Below, piece after piece: positions 1-11,700 of a stretch of DNA of 64,000 nucleotides (within the stretch, counting starts at the first letter, position 1; the number at the start of each line of letters is the position of its first letter). Where the stretch lies: contig JAKUCV010004830.1 in the NCBI GenBank assembly GCA_028386065.3, positions 18,566-82,565 of the forward strand, in the 5' to 3' direction. Position numbers and translations under genes: made by a program. Origin of the DNA: Turnera subulata (lineage: Eukaryota > Streptophyta > Magnoliopsida > Malpighiales > Passifloraceae). Below the pieces are notes generated by a model. It was given only the letters and a program-made list of their open reading frames with translations, was not told the origin of the DNA and ran no database searches.

Positions 1-511
1 ATGATCAGGCTTGTCGGTAGAAACACTCAAATTGACACAACAAAACATGATACAATTTCAAAGCGGGCAAAACCCAATTAATTGTACAATCACCCACAAC
101 AACAACAACCACAACCCAAGAAAAACCAAAGTAAACAGAACAACGTAAGGAGAAGGGAAGAAAACAAAAGAGAACAAAACAGAGTAGAGAGAGTAGTAAA
201 AACTAAAAAGAGAAACAGAGAGAGAGGTGTGGGGGTGTGTGTTTCCTGTGCCTCTGTTATTTTCTCTGCCCATCTCAACTGCTACACGGACATGCCGTAA
301 GCAGTAATAATATTAAAACACCCCACACGCAAACCCCTTCTTCTCTTTCTTACTCTCTCTATCTCTCACCAAATCTCTTGCTCTCGTAATACAAATACTC
401 CCTCCCCTTCCCTTTCTCTGCTCCTCTCTCTTTTCTCTGTAATTCAGCAGAGAGAAAGAAAAGTAAAAAGAGCCCTTCACGCTATTCAAAGCCGCGTTTT
501 TTCACTTCCCT

Positions 512-536
512 GTAAGTACTCTAAAACTACCTTCTT

Positions 537-567
<31 letters not shown>

Positions 568-1147
568 TCACCCTTATTATATTGCGTGTATGTACATGTA
601 TACCATATTTTAGAGCTCTTTGCAAGATGGGTTTTCTCTGTTTTGTTGTGGTTTAGAGAATCCATTGGTTTCCTGGAATGATCTAAGGTAAAGTATCAAT
701 CTTTATGTTTGTTTCCGTTGATGGGTTTCTTGGCTTTGTCTATTAATTACGATGATCTGTCCGTTTCCATCATTCATGGATTGTGTTTTCTTGTGATCCC
801 TGTTAGGTTTCTGAGGTTTGATGTGATAATACTCTATAATTGGGGAAATTGTTGAAAGTTATGGTCTTTGTTGGGTCTAATAGTGCGTGAAAATCTTTGC
901 CGAGTTAGTTAGGTATCTGCTGGTGAAATCTTCCCTCCTGGTTATGCTTTCTAGCTTCTCTTTTTGTACGCGTGATCGTTATAAGCTATTTACTTCAGTG
1001 TCTCATGATTGCCAATTAAAGAGCAATGCATGTTCTAACCGCGTTGATTGAACCAGAATTGGACAGGTCATATCATGCTTCACTTTGGCTATTGCCTGCT
1101 TTCAGTCTCTTAACTTGATTTTGTGTCTGTGTGTGTGTTTGTTGCAG
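512..1147 (+). other. VPS28 5'-leader intron
   Basis: This is a probable intron in the 5' untranslated leader of the VPS28 gene. The donor is CCT|GTAAGT at 511/512 and the acceptor is TTTGTTGCAG ending at 1147. The upstream leader is rich in CT, and a pure CT run sits just inside the intron. Leader introns are common in plant housekeeping genes and often raise expression; that effect is inferred here. Confidence 0.65.
541..569. repeat. CT microsatellite
   Basis: An almost pure run of CT dinucleotides lies just downstream of the leader-intron donor of VPS28. It is a simple repeat and is likely to vary in length between individuals. Confidence 0.85.
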
Positions 1148-1155
1148 CGAAGGTT

Positions 1156-1206
1156 ATGCTCTGCGCGTGTCCCGTTCTCTTCTCCAATCCTCCTTACATA
1201 TCCTGA
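1156..1206 (+). CDS. Upstream ORF, 16 aa, in the VPS28 leader
   Basis: After the leader-intron acceptor, the first ATG of the mature leader is at 1156. It opens a 16-codon ORF ending with TGA at 1204-1206, 59 bases before the VPS28 start. The peptide starts MLCACPVLF. A purine-rich AAAGA stretch separates it from the main ATG. Upstream ORFs often lower translation of the main ORF, but no conserved peptide family is recognised, so the regulatory role is inference. Confidence 0.35.
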   Translation: MLCACPVLFSNPPYIS

Positions 1207-1265
1207 TCTATCTACCATCAAGAAAAAGAAAAAAAAAGAAAAAGAAAAAAGATACTTATACCCAA

Positions 1266-1895
1266 ATGGAGGTCAAGCTATGGAACGACAAGCGCGAGAG
1301 AGAAATGTACGACAACTTTGCGGAGCTGTATGCTATAATCAAAGCCACTGAGAAGCTGGAGAAGGCCTATGTTCGTGATATTATTTCCCCTACTGAGTAT
1401 GAAACTGAGTGCCAGAAACTCATTGCCCATTTCAAAACCCTTTCTTCCACTCTCAAAGACACGGTACCTAGCATTGAGCGGTTTGCAGATACATATAAGA
1501 TGGATTGCCCAGCTGCCATTAACCGCCTTGTGACCTCAGGGGTGCCTGCCACAGTAGAACACAGGGCTGCTTCTGCTGCCTCAGCAACCACCTCAGCTGC
1601 CATCGTGGCGGAGTGTGTGCAGAACTTCATCACTGCTATGGATTCCCTGAAGTTGAATATGGTGGCGGTGGATCAGGTACATCCTCTGCTGTCCGACCTA
1701 TCAGCTTCACTCAATAAATTGAGCATTTTGCCTTCAGATTTTGAGGGCAAGACAAAGATGAAGGAGTGGATTCTAAGGTTGTCTAAGATGGGGGCTGCGG
1801 ATGAATTGACAGAGCAGCAAGCTCGGCAGCTGCACTTTGATCTTGAGTCGTCGTACAATTCTTTTATGGCGGCTTTGCCTAGTGCTGGTACTTGA
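1266..1895 (+). CDS. VPS28: ESCRT-I subunit VPS28
   Basis: The predicted protein has 209 aa, the normal length for plant VPS28. VPS28 is a core subunit of ESCRT-I, the cytosolic complex that recruits ESCRT-II to endosomes during sorting of ubiquitinated membrane proteins into multivesicular bodies. The N-terminal core (about 1-110) carries the family-like stretches KLWNDKREREMYDNFAELYA and TEYETECQKLI. The C-terminal four-helix domain (about 115-209) includes DSLKLNMVAVDQVHPLLSDL and ends at LPSAGT. The ATG at 1266 is chosen because MEVKLWNDK is the family start. The frame stays open upstream to 1131, but that part is translated leader. There is one coding exon, with a separate leader intron. 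The gene is convergent with the syntaxin gene downstream. Confidence 0.95.
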   Translation: MEVKLWNDKREREMYDNFAELYAIIKATEKLEKAYVRDIISPTEYETECQKLIAHFKTLSSTLKDTVPSIERFADTYKMDCPAAINRLVTSGVPATVEHRAASAASATTSAAIVAECVQNFITAMDSLKLNMVAVDQVHPLLSDLSASLNKLSILPSDFEGKTKMKEWILRLSKMGAADELTEQQARQLHFDLESSYNSFMAALPSAGT

Positions 1896-3427
1896 GTGAT
1901 TTGGGTCGACTGTGGATTTGGGCACTTCATTTAGTGTTTCTTACCTTATGCATAGTGATTTTGATTTCCTTGGTTCTACAACTTTGGTTGAATGGTTAAT
2001 TACTAATTTTGTAACAGCTTATAGATCTTATGAACCACTCCATTTGATGCTGGAGATTTTTTTTTTTAATCCTTGAAAGAGATTGTTTGATGTGTCTTTT
2101 TATGAAAGTGTACTTGCTCGACTCAGTATCCTGTATTGATTTTCACTATTATAATGTTTTAGTTTTGTCAATGTTAAGATGGTGTATATATCTTAAAGTT
2201 GATAGCTATTCTTGTCTTGGACAGCGTATATGTCTTCTGATAAGCAGAATTGATAGCTTCATGAAACCAAGCTGGTGGACTTGGACTATAAGTTGGTCTA
2301 AAGATGTTCCACCATAAATCTCTCCTTTACCTGCTAAAACCACCTACTGCTCTTTGGTTGTCCTGTTTGCCAAAGTTGCTGGTGAGAATCCCCTGCAGAA
2401 TTTGGGTGATAATGTAATTCATGCTCCAGTAGTTAGTAATTGCAATGAAGAGAATAACAATCTTCCGTAATATCAGAATACTTTTATAGTAGATCTGAAG
2501 TTAAGCTAATCATCACAAGGAAAATACAGCCTCTTGCATGATTTTAAGTTGGACTCATGCCCCATTAAATGTGCAGGGGCGCAGGGCACGAACTCAACGA
2601 TGTGATGTTTTGGTTAAGCGGAAAAAGCTACTTTTCCGGTTTCCCGTTGGTTCTTTTATTTTGTGTAAATGAATAACCTTTTTTCTTTTTGGAATAAATG
2701 AATATCAACCTATTGCTAATTGATTGTATCCATTAGGCACGTTACTTGCATATGTTGTATAGAGAATTGTATGTTGTTTGCATATCAACCTAGTCATTGA
2801 TGACTCTGAAATTTAAATGACCGATGAATTTGTCTTCCCCGAGTACGACAAACCATGTGACTGCTTAATTGTCAACAAAAATGTAACTTGAAGCTTGAAG
2901 CATATCGCTGAAGCAGCAGAAAGCTTCTTAACTTTTCCAGCCGCGGTTACTGTTCAGTCCAAGGTACTTCCATTCACATTCATTAAAATGTCAAATTTTC
3001 AACTTTCCCAAGTACAGAAGGAAATTGACTCATTGATGACCTTGTAATATGTTAGAATGCAACTACAAGGGTAATATATAAGCTTTTGGTACAAAGATAC
3101 ACTAGCGGGTTATCAGCCCTGATCTACACAGGAACCTCTAGACTAGAATGCGTAACAAATGACAAAACATCAGAGAACTAGAAAGGCAGTCAACATGCAT
3201 AAAATGCAGATGGGTTCTTCTGTTGGTGTCAAAAAAACAGAATCTGATTTTAGGGTGCCTTCAAAAAGAGAACTTTCTAAGATGCTTGGATGTACATATG
3301 AGAGAAAAGAACTTCTACAATTAGAAATGACTCCAAAATTTGCTTCAACATCTAACCACAGTTTTGGTTGGTTAAAATCAGGAGCACGCATATATCCGGA
3401 GTAGAAGAAGAAAGCAAGCATCCCTCT
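1896..3427. other. Intergenic, VPS28 to syntaxin 3' ends
   Basis: This stretch holds the 3' UTRs of two convergent genes and about 1 kb of unremarkable AT-rich sequence. The short ORFs here show no family resemblance. I see no RNA gene or mobile element with clear ends. Confidence 0.6.
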
Positions 3428-4342
3428 TCACCTCTTTATGAGAGTCAAAATTGTGGGTAAGAGTGGCAATATAAGGAGAATAATAAGGATAAGGCCAGCA
3501 ATGATGGCATAGCACGTCCACTGCCTGGATGCCTTTTGATACTCCCTGGCCTCTTGCAGTTGCTCCGTCCCTCTTCGCACAAAAGAGCTGGCATGAGCAA
3601 CATGACTCTCAATGTCATTGAGCTGGTGACCCTGAGCTTCAACCAGAGCTGCCATGTCCAAGAATACCTGATGGAGCTCGATCAAATTCTTCTCTATCTC
3701 CTTAACAGCATCGTGTCTCTCTTGGATTTCCGATATTGTATCCATAATCTGACCCCTCCCTTGATCCTGGATTGCCTTCTGCAGGAAACTCTCACTTTCA
3801 CCACTTGCTATCAGGTTCTCAATGGTCTCCTCGCTGGCTTTCTCTCCAGTGATAGTGAAGTACCTGCGTTCCACAGTTTCCTTGTATTCTTCATTCATTC
3901 TGGCCCTCAAATCCTGAAAATCATCCATAAGATCCTTGAGCTTCTTCCCCAAACCACCGACCACAGAAGTCCTGGTTCGGTCTGCAGATGAACCTGGACC
4001 ACACCCTGGAATGTTCCTCTGAGCTGCATTGGACCGTTCTAGGGCCTCAAGCTTGCCCTTGATGATCTTGCAACGCTTCAGGACTTGTTCAACATCAGAG
4101 TCCATCCGGCCCCGAAGCTCTTTCATGGTCTTGGCGTTATGGACAGTCTTGCACTCTTCATTGGCTGTTTGCAAGCTCTTGTACAACCTCTCAACAGTTC
4201 TCATGTCTTCCTTGACATTCTCCACATCTTCGAAGAATTTGTCCAGATTCACATTTTCCTTCCCGGCCTCCACATCGTCCATATAGGCCTGCTGCCTGAG
4301 ATCGGTGTACTTCTTAAACGAACTTGAGAAAAGGTCATTCAT
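3428..4342 (-). CDS. Qa-SNARE syntaxin, SYP123/124/125-type
   Basis: The predicted protein is a 304-aa plasma-membrane syntaxin that drives secretory vesicle fusion through a SNARE bundle. It starts [19 protein letters not shown], which fits the SYP124/125 group better than SYP121/122 because it lacks their glycine/proline-rich insertions. The Habc region covers about residues 30-160 ([31 protein letters not shown]). The SNARE motif spans about 204-266, with the zero-layer glutamine at Q237 ([13 protein letters not shown]). The tail anchor is about 277-300, followed by LIKR. The reading frame is intact in a single exon. In Arabidopsis this group is mostly found in pollen tubes and root hairs. 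The exact paralogue (SYP123, 124 or 125) cannot be settled from sequence reading. Confidence 0.93.
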   Translation of the reverse strand: MNDLFSSSFKKYTDLRQQAYMDDVEAGKENVNLDKFFEDVENVKEDMRTVERLYKSLQTANEECKTVHNAKTMKELRGRMDSDVEQVLKRCKIIKGKLEALERSNAAQRNIPGCGPGSSADRTRTSVVGGLGKKLKDLMDDFQDLRARMNEEYKETVERRYFTITGEKASEETIENLIASGESESFLQKAIQDQGRGQIMDTISEIQERHDAVKEIEKNLIELHQVFLDMAALVEAQGHQLNDIESHVAHASSFVRRGTEQLQEAREYQKASRQWTCYAIIAGLILIILLILPLLPTILTLIKR

Positions 4343-5708
4343 CTTGTCTGAATTTGAGGGTCACAGTTTTCTTTTTCTTCTTTTTTGGTGTTTTTTTTTT
4401 TGTCTTCTGATGTGTTGCTGTTATTTTGGTGAGGTCGGTGGAGGATGTTAATGAAGCTAGGCCTGGTCTAATCTATAGTGCATTGTCTTTCTTGAAACTT
4501 GTTATTGTTCTGGAGAGCTTTGATCATCTCTTCCTCGTCGTTACCTGCTGCTTGAGGAGGAGGAAGAGGTGGTAACAAAAGCAAAGTTTGTCACCAACAA
4601 AGAGCTGATTGTATTGTAAAATGATACTTAATTTTAGTTTGGGGTAACAACGTGAGTATGATGAGAGGCTTCAGGCTGTTTTGAGATTAGGACCGGCCAG
4701 ATTGTCCTTAAAGAACGCTAATTTTGTTGACTTGGTCTTCCCTTTTCTTTCCTCCAAACAAAGATAATTAATTATCCTCTTGCCTCTCTTTTTTCTCCTG
4801 ATATTTTAAGTGTTGGGTGTTCTTTCCATTTTCAGATTGCTAGTCGCTATATTCCCGGTTGGTCCTATGCTACGCCTAATCATTTAATTTATGAAAAGGC
4901 TATTTTATCCCTTTCTAAGAAAATAACAGGATCTGACCAAAAAATTAAAAAAGGAAAGAGAAAAGAATAAGAGGAGGTTCAACCGTTGAAGTGACGAGCC
5001 ACCATGCCCAAAAAGTGAAAGAAACCCTGTTGGGTATTCATAAAAGGCTGATTGCACATTTAGGTTCTAGCTGCTTTTTCTCCGAGTCCAAGGATACTCC
5101 AATTTACTTTGAAGCCTCGTAAGCCACTAAACGCCAATTTCGAGTTTAACATTCAGCAGAGTACCCCAATTTCGAGCTTACCATTCGGCATAGATATACC
5201 CACCAGCAATTTCCAATGAAAGTCCAAAATACCATTTCAAAACTCTTTAGAATTGGTCAGCTGGAGACATAAACAACTTCGCAAGAACATAGAAAAAAGG
5301 GTGTAGCAGGGAGGAGAGATCCACACCAAGACAATACAAATAAACATTCTCTTCTTGCCAAGTGAGGAAAAAAGGGGCAAAGCTTAATTACAGCCTCTGG
5401 GTTACTTGAGGGTAGCAGTGAGCTGCTAGAGATAAAACTACAAAGCTTCAACCTACTACCCAGCCCGTTGAAGAAGAATCATAATCTGATCCCTACGGCC
5501 GCATATGTTAGTGCCAGATAGAATGGCGTTATACAATATGGATTAGCAACTACTAGTTTCTCACTGTGTTATGCACTTCCTAATCCTTTTTATGTACAAA
5601 GACCAAGTTCGGTTTGACCGGAACTATCTTGCAAAGTTGCAAGCCAACACAGAACCTGCTTTGCTGTTGGTCAATATAGCATCGTATGATTTATGGCATG
5701 AGCATCAT
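4343..5708. other. Intergenic, syntaxin promoter side and VAL 3' side
   Basis: This holds the presumed promoter and leader of the syntaxin gene (reading leftward from 4343) and the 3' UTR of the VAL-type gene. I see no ORF with family resemblance and no delimited repeat. Confidence 0.5.
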
Positions 5709-8700
5709 CTATCCAGTGGCTGGAGTCGATGTAGATGTCTTCACAGTAAAAACTGCAGCAAGATCCTTGTCAGCATCTTGATGCCTGCTGCCATTGCCAG
5801 TCTCTTCACCAGTTCTTGATCCTCCCAGCATTGAATTTGCTGCCGGATGATTATCGCCATCTGAACTCAACACTTTTGGATGCTTGATGTATCTTTCTGT
5901 GCCATCTTGCAGCGTCCTTATCATGCTTCCAGAATCTGAACCGGGTGATAACTCATCTTCTCGCTCTGGCTGGATATTCAGGTCAATCTGGCCTTTGAAA
6001 GGTGAAGTGGAAGATTTCACTCTGTTAAGTTCATCATCAGAACCTTCACTCAATACCACTATCTTTTTGTTGTTTGGACTGCTGCTTCCAGCTTTACTAG
6101 ATGGCAAGGGGTCATCATCTAGCAATTTCTCTGGCAAAGGTGATTGTTGCTTCTTTGTAGTTTCAGATTCTTTCACTGTTTGCTTCTTCTCACGCTTCAT
6201 CATCAGAGTTTTAAAACGTCGCTTGACTGTTTGACAGACATTACACGTGCATGTCTGCTTGTGTTTGCAGCCCTTCCCGCTTGGAGGCTGAATACAAACA
6301 ATGCAAGAGCAGCCAGGTCTATGACGGGGGTGCTTTGTGGTCATCACCTGAGATGAAGCTGGGAGTGACTCCCCCTCCTCTAAAATAGCCAGGTTCGCAA
6401 GAGTGTCAAGCCCCTCTGCTTCAACATTACCAGTATCATGTTTAACAGCCTTCATTTTCTTCAAAGCTACTAGTTGACAAGCAAACCATAAGTTACATTT
6501 GCAGTAGTTAGAACAAGCAAGCAGCAACATTACAAGAGTTACTATTCTAAAGAACACTGTTCTTGGTATTTGGTATCACACTAGAGAATTAACACCTTTG
6601 CTCCTGAGACATTGATTGCTCTATATTGAGTACAAATAAAAATAGAGTAACAATAATAGAAACTAGTTCCAAGCAGCTTTTACCTAGATTAGTGGCTGGT
6701 AGCAGATCTTCAAGCTGTTCTGCGGTCAACTCTTGAGCTACAGAACACAATGATCTGACAGCACAGGTGATTTGAGTTAACAAAGTGCCCCAAAGTCTAC
6801 AATTTACAATATACTTGTACCAGAAAGTTCACATGCTACGCATATGTTTGTCTCTTGTTTGAGCAAACAATGACTTGAGGAGCAGTAGCCTAATAGCATA
6901 AATGATGCAAATTAAGCAGAACTCTGCCTTACACAACAAAGTTTAAACTTTCGAACTATCGTATGCACATACTCATTGAGAGAAAAAAACATAGGAGCAT
7001 TGGCCAAGCGGTCATTTAATATTCAGGTCTTGGAGGACCACCAAGAGACCCTAAAATAGAGAGCAAGAAACACCCATAATAAAAGTAGTGGAGGCATATT
7101 GCACCTTTCCGGGTCCCATGTGTTAGAAGAACACGTCCATCTAGAAGGAAGAAGAGCATGGGCAGGCAATTTGCGCCACTTGGAACAATCTTCACATTGA
7201 ACCCATTGGATTTTTTGGCTGACAGAAGGGAAGACAAATAGTATCAGAATTTTCTCGTCAGAATCAGAGGAAAATGACAGGTCAGTGAGTTTTAAAGACA
7301 ACATATCATGATCAAGACTCTTGCTATAAGAAAAGCAAATCAGAAGGCGTGCTTTTTCATTCACCGAGATACAAAATTGGAATTGTATTACGCAGAACAA
7401 TAATAGGTATGATAAAGAGATGGTTTTTGGGTAAGGCTTATTCATTTTCACATCCTCCACTTCACATTCACCAGTGCATTCACTGACATCCATATCAAGG
7501 GAGGACATCAAGGCACAAGATATTCTCCATTCTAATTTTAAGAAAAGAAAAAAAAAAGAGTTATTATAAGGGACTCCAGGCCTAGGGGCAAAATTTCTGG
7601 AGCCAGTCTTGGTGCTTTATAAAGAAACAACAGTGTTTTACTTTCGAAAGCATTAAACTAATATATCTAGACAAAAAAGTAGATACTCTGTTTCCAATAT
7701 GGCTTTCTCTGTATTTATATGGTTTTAATCAAGGAAAAGCTATAATAAGACAATGGGGAAGTCAAACCTATCCAAGCATGTTGGCCTTATGACCTTTTGG
7801 GGCCTACACAGCTGCATATAAATTCAGCTAGACAACTGCAATCTATACCACCGTAGATTCACTAACAGAACTGCTAGTGATATCATACATGAACTTCAAT
7901 TAAGGACCTCAAAGAAAAGATAGAAATGAAGGTTTAAGCATGCAAGATAAGTACTTTACCCAGTATTATCTGTTGAAAAAATTGTTGGTTTCCCCAGCAC
8001 TGGTGCTTCCTGCAATAAAAAGCAAGTCAGATCACAGAATTTATAAGATACAAAGACGCAATTCTGCTTTTGTATATGTCAGGGGTAGGAACTCAGAATT
8101 CACATGGGTAAGCTTGACAAATCATGGGACAAATCCTCCAAAAATTTCAATTTGCACACCATACCGATGAAAGTCTCGAAAGATGATGAATAAAAGCTCA
8201 TTTACAAGTTGTTCTTCAGTGAAACACAAATTTGATTACAGGAAATGTTTGGAAGAGTGAAATTGTTCCAATAAGGGTTCATGTTCATGTTTCTAATTAA
8301 CATGTCTACAAACTACTTTTCATTCCTTCCCAAGAAGAAAGAAAGCTAGCTTAACACAACACAAAAAAGCAGGCATTTTACTACTAGACATCACAAATTT
8401 TCACATAGACCAACTCTGTACTGCCATATCTTGTCACCTCTGTTAAAATTGAGTGGTCAGAAAACCATCAGACTATATGGCTCTCTACACAAACTAATCA
8501 CTCCAATGGCAACATTTGATACATGTTACCACAGTAGCTCAGGAAAGACAATAATAAATAGATAATGCAACCCATAAATCACATGAATGAGTTTATGAAA
8601 TCATTATATTGGCTTAATGTGAGCACAAAGAAACAAATCACAAAGGACAATGATCATGAAGAAATTCAAGGGTAACTACAGAGACAAAGAAGGGCAAACA

Positions 8701-11700
8701 CCAGAACAAACTCATTTAGCAAGGAAAAAACCATACCTCATATTCCTCAAATTCAAATCCTTCAATCACCACTATGCTAGGCACATGTTCAGGAGGAGGG
8801 CGTAGCAATCCTTGTGCTTCTTCCCAAGTAATTTTCAACTCTATCATGTCTTCGTTTTCAAACCGTAGCCGCTTACTCTTTGAACCCAAGAGGGGGTTTT
8901 TCCTTTTTTTGATTGGAGACTTACCTTCAAGGACTTCTTTTGCTATATATCCTGACTTGTCAACTTTAGACCAGGGGCTAGGATCTGCCAATTCAACCTG
9001 GTTCAACCAAAAAAACCTAGGTGATCCTGAGTTACCCATCAAATGAAAAGCTAAAGCAAAGTTTTGAGGTACTGACATATCCATTTGTAGAAGTGCTATT
9101 ACCAGCCTTACTTGTTTCGTTTTCCTGGACCAAAAAAGAAATAATAATTTTAGAGCTGATTTGCTGACATATATGCTACATTACAAATTTAATCTTGGAA
9201 GAACAACAACTGTTGCGGTTCAGATACTATTATCTAAGTTATCAGTTCGAATTGCCCAAGTCACAAGGAATTGCCAAAAATGAACACCAGTAATATGGAA
9301 AGGTAAACTTTGATAGTGCCTCCTTCAACTTCTTTTCTATAATATAAGCTCCATACGAATTAAATAACAAACTTGCAACTCATCATGGGGAAATTGAAGG
9401 CAAATATAGTTATAGCATAACCTGTGATTTTCCATGAGCAAGAACATAAGCAGTAATCAAACCATGAATTATAATACAACGTAATCTGTCAGTCCTGAAC
9501 ATCAGATACCAGAGATCTGTAAAAACATGATCCCTTAATGATAAGGTATTGAATCCCAAACATCAGGAATAAAAACAAAGCAGCAGAAATGAGAACTGCC
9601 TTAACTATTCTCTGCACCCTCCAGCAAACACAAATACAATCTAAAAAGAAAAACTGCGTTTTGAATATGAACAAGGTCATACCTGGTCAGATGGTGGAGC
9701 AGTGGAGGCCTTCCTGTATCCCATAACCAATTTTCCTTCAGGCTCTAACCTACTAAAGGTTACTGAAACAAAGAACTACATTTCAGCAGCATAGATGAAA
9801 CTTTAGAACAACTGAAAATAAGACATGAAACAAGGAGATGAGAAGAAAAATGTTAAACTAACAGCACCTAGACATCAGACCAGATCTAATGGGCATGCAC
9901 AGGGCCCCGAGAGATCATGTAAACACATAGAAGCCAAGTGCAAAATAACTCGAAAGAAAAACATTGAAAACAGTGTCCAAATAAGAGATCAATTGTTGCC
10001 TAATTTCAGTTGTTACCTATGTCACCGGCTTGCAGCTGCATGTTCTGTATGCACGGAGTTACCCCCTCAAGAACATACATCCTGCTGTTATTGTTGGGCC
10101 AGAAGCGGAATTGAAATATCCATTCTTTTCCTTTAGAATCCTGGACCTTGAGAGGTAAACCTTCAGGCTGCGCGATGGGCGGAAAATAGGCCTGTCTCAA
10201 GGTAAGTGCCAATTAACATCTAAAAACCCAATATGACAGAAAACTGCAAAGAAATCACATAAGATAAACATGCGTGTGCAGGTGCACACAGACAGAGAGT
10301 TAGGAGGACATTGCCAAAGAACTTTCTGGAGCAATTTGCATTATCCGTCAAGTTATCCACAAAATTCTACAAATCTTGCCCAACAGAATGTTACACAAGA
10401 GTCAAAGTGCATCTACATCCAAAAGAAGCATAGATTTTTAATTATAGGACAACAGCTAAAACAGGGAGGCTTGACTGACTGGATAAAGGTCCTTTTCATG
10501 ATTCTTCCTGAACACTATAGCCTCACTTTATCCAACTTATGCACAGTCTCAAACTATTTTATAGTATGTGGAATCTGCTTCCAAAAGTTCTAGGACAAAA
10601 CTTCCACGCAGAACAGAGCACGTATGCAAGAGGGAATGTGGGCAAGCCAATTTCATGCACTGGTGTTAAAAGGAAAAAAATAAAAAGAAGAAAAAGTAAA
10701 GGACCAATTGGTGGACCATTTGAACCCTAGATTCCTATATTCTCCTTCCAGATGCTCCTTAGGTCCTTTGGGAAAATCATATTGCATCTTTTCCATTAAG
10801 CTATATAAACAAGAAAAGAAACCTGACAATATTGTTTTCCACAGAAATCTAAAGGAGAATGCTTCGCCTTACTTTTTGGTCTGAACAGAAAGGAAGAGTA
10901 ACCAAGGTTGTGTTCTGGTTAATCCCACAGAATATTTCCACTATGAAAGCTTTGAACAGCCTTGCAGCATACAAAATTAGAGCTGGACAGGGTGAGAAGT
11001 CAAGACATAGTAAGTTACCTCTGCACATTTTTTTGGAAGCACCAAGCGCCCAATCCGCCCAGCATCACTGGCACTCAACATTTTCTCAAACAAAGGCTTG
11101 ATTACAGAATTAGAACTTAATAATGTCAAGGTTATTGGACTTGGGGTGGATGAGCTTAAAGAAAATGAATATAAACACCTTACAAAATAAATAATGTAAA
11201 GTATACCCATCCCAAGGCTAACTCATTTTAATAGCATGTAAGAATGACAAGAGTGATAGATATAGTATGCATGGAGAGAGAAAACAGAGGAGAAAGGTCA
11301 TCACTTGAATTGAAGGATACTTTCCAGAGATTTGTTGTAGCTCCTCATCAGTAAATCTTGGCCAGTACCGGGGCAGCAACTGGCTTCTTCCACGGGATTC
11401 AGCTCGAGGCCTTGCATTGCGATTCTGATCGATTGATAAATCAACCCCATTACTTATATTACCATGGAAATGCTTTGAAAGTGGAGAAGAAGCGGTTGGT
11501 CGGAAAAAAGTCCCAGAGCTCCCAGTTTGACCATTGGTTTCATTTTCGTAAGGTGTTGCCACACCAATTTGTGGAGCACATAGCTCGCCCCTCAGAGAAG
11601 AAGATTGATGCGATATATTTATATGAGAACCAGGTTGATCCACCCCATTGATACCTGCAACAAAAAGTTTACATCAGGTTTAACTATTGCCAAATGTTCT

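Noticed and set aside
5884..6234. Plus-strand ORF of 116 codons
   Set aside because: It is the antisense shadow of the last exon of the VAL-type gene.
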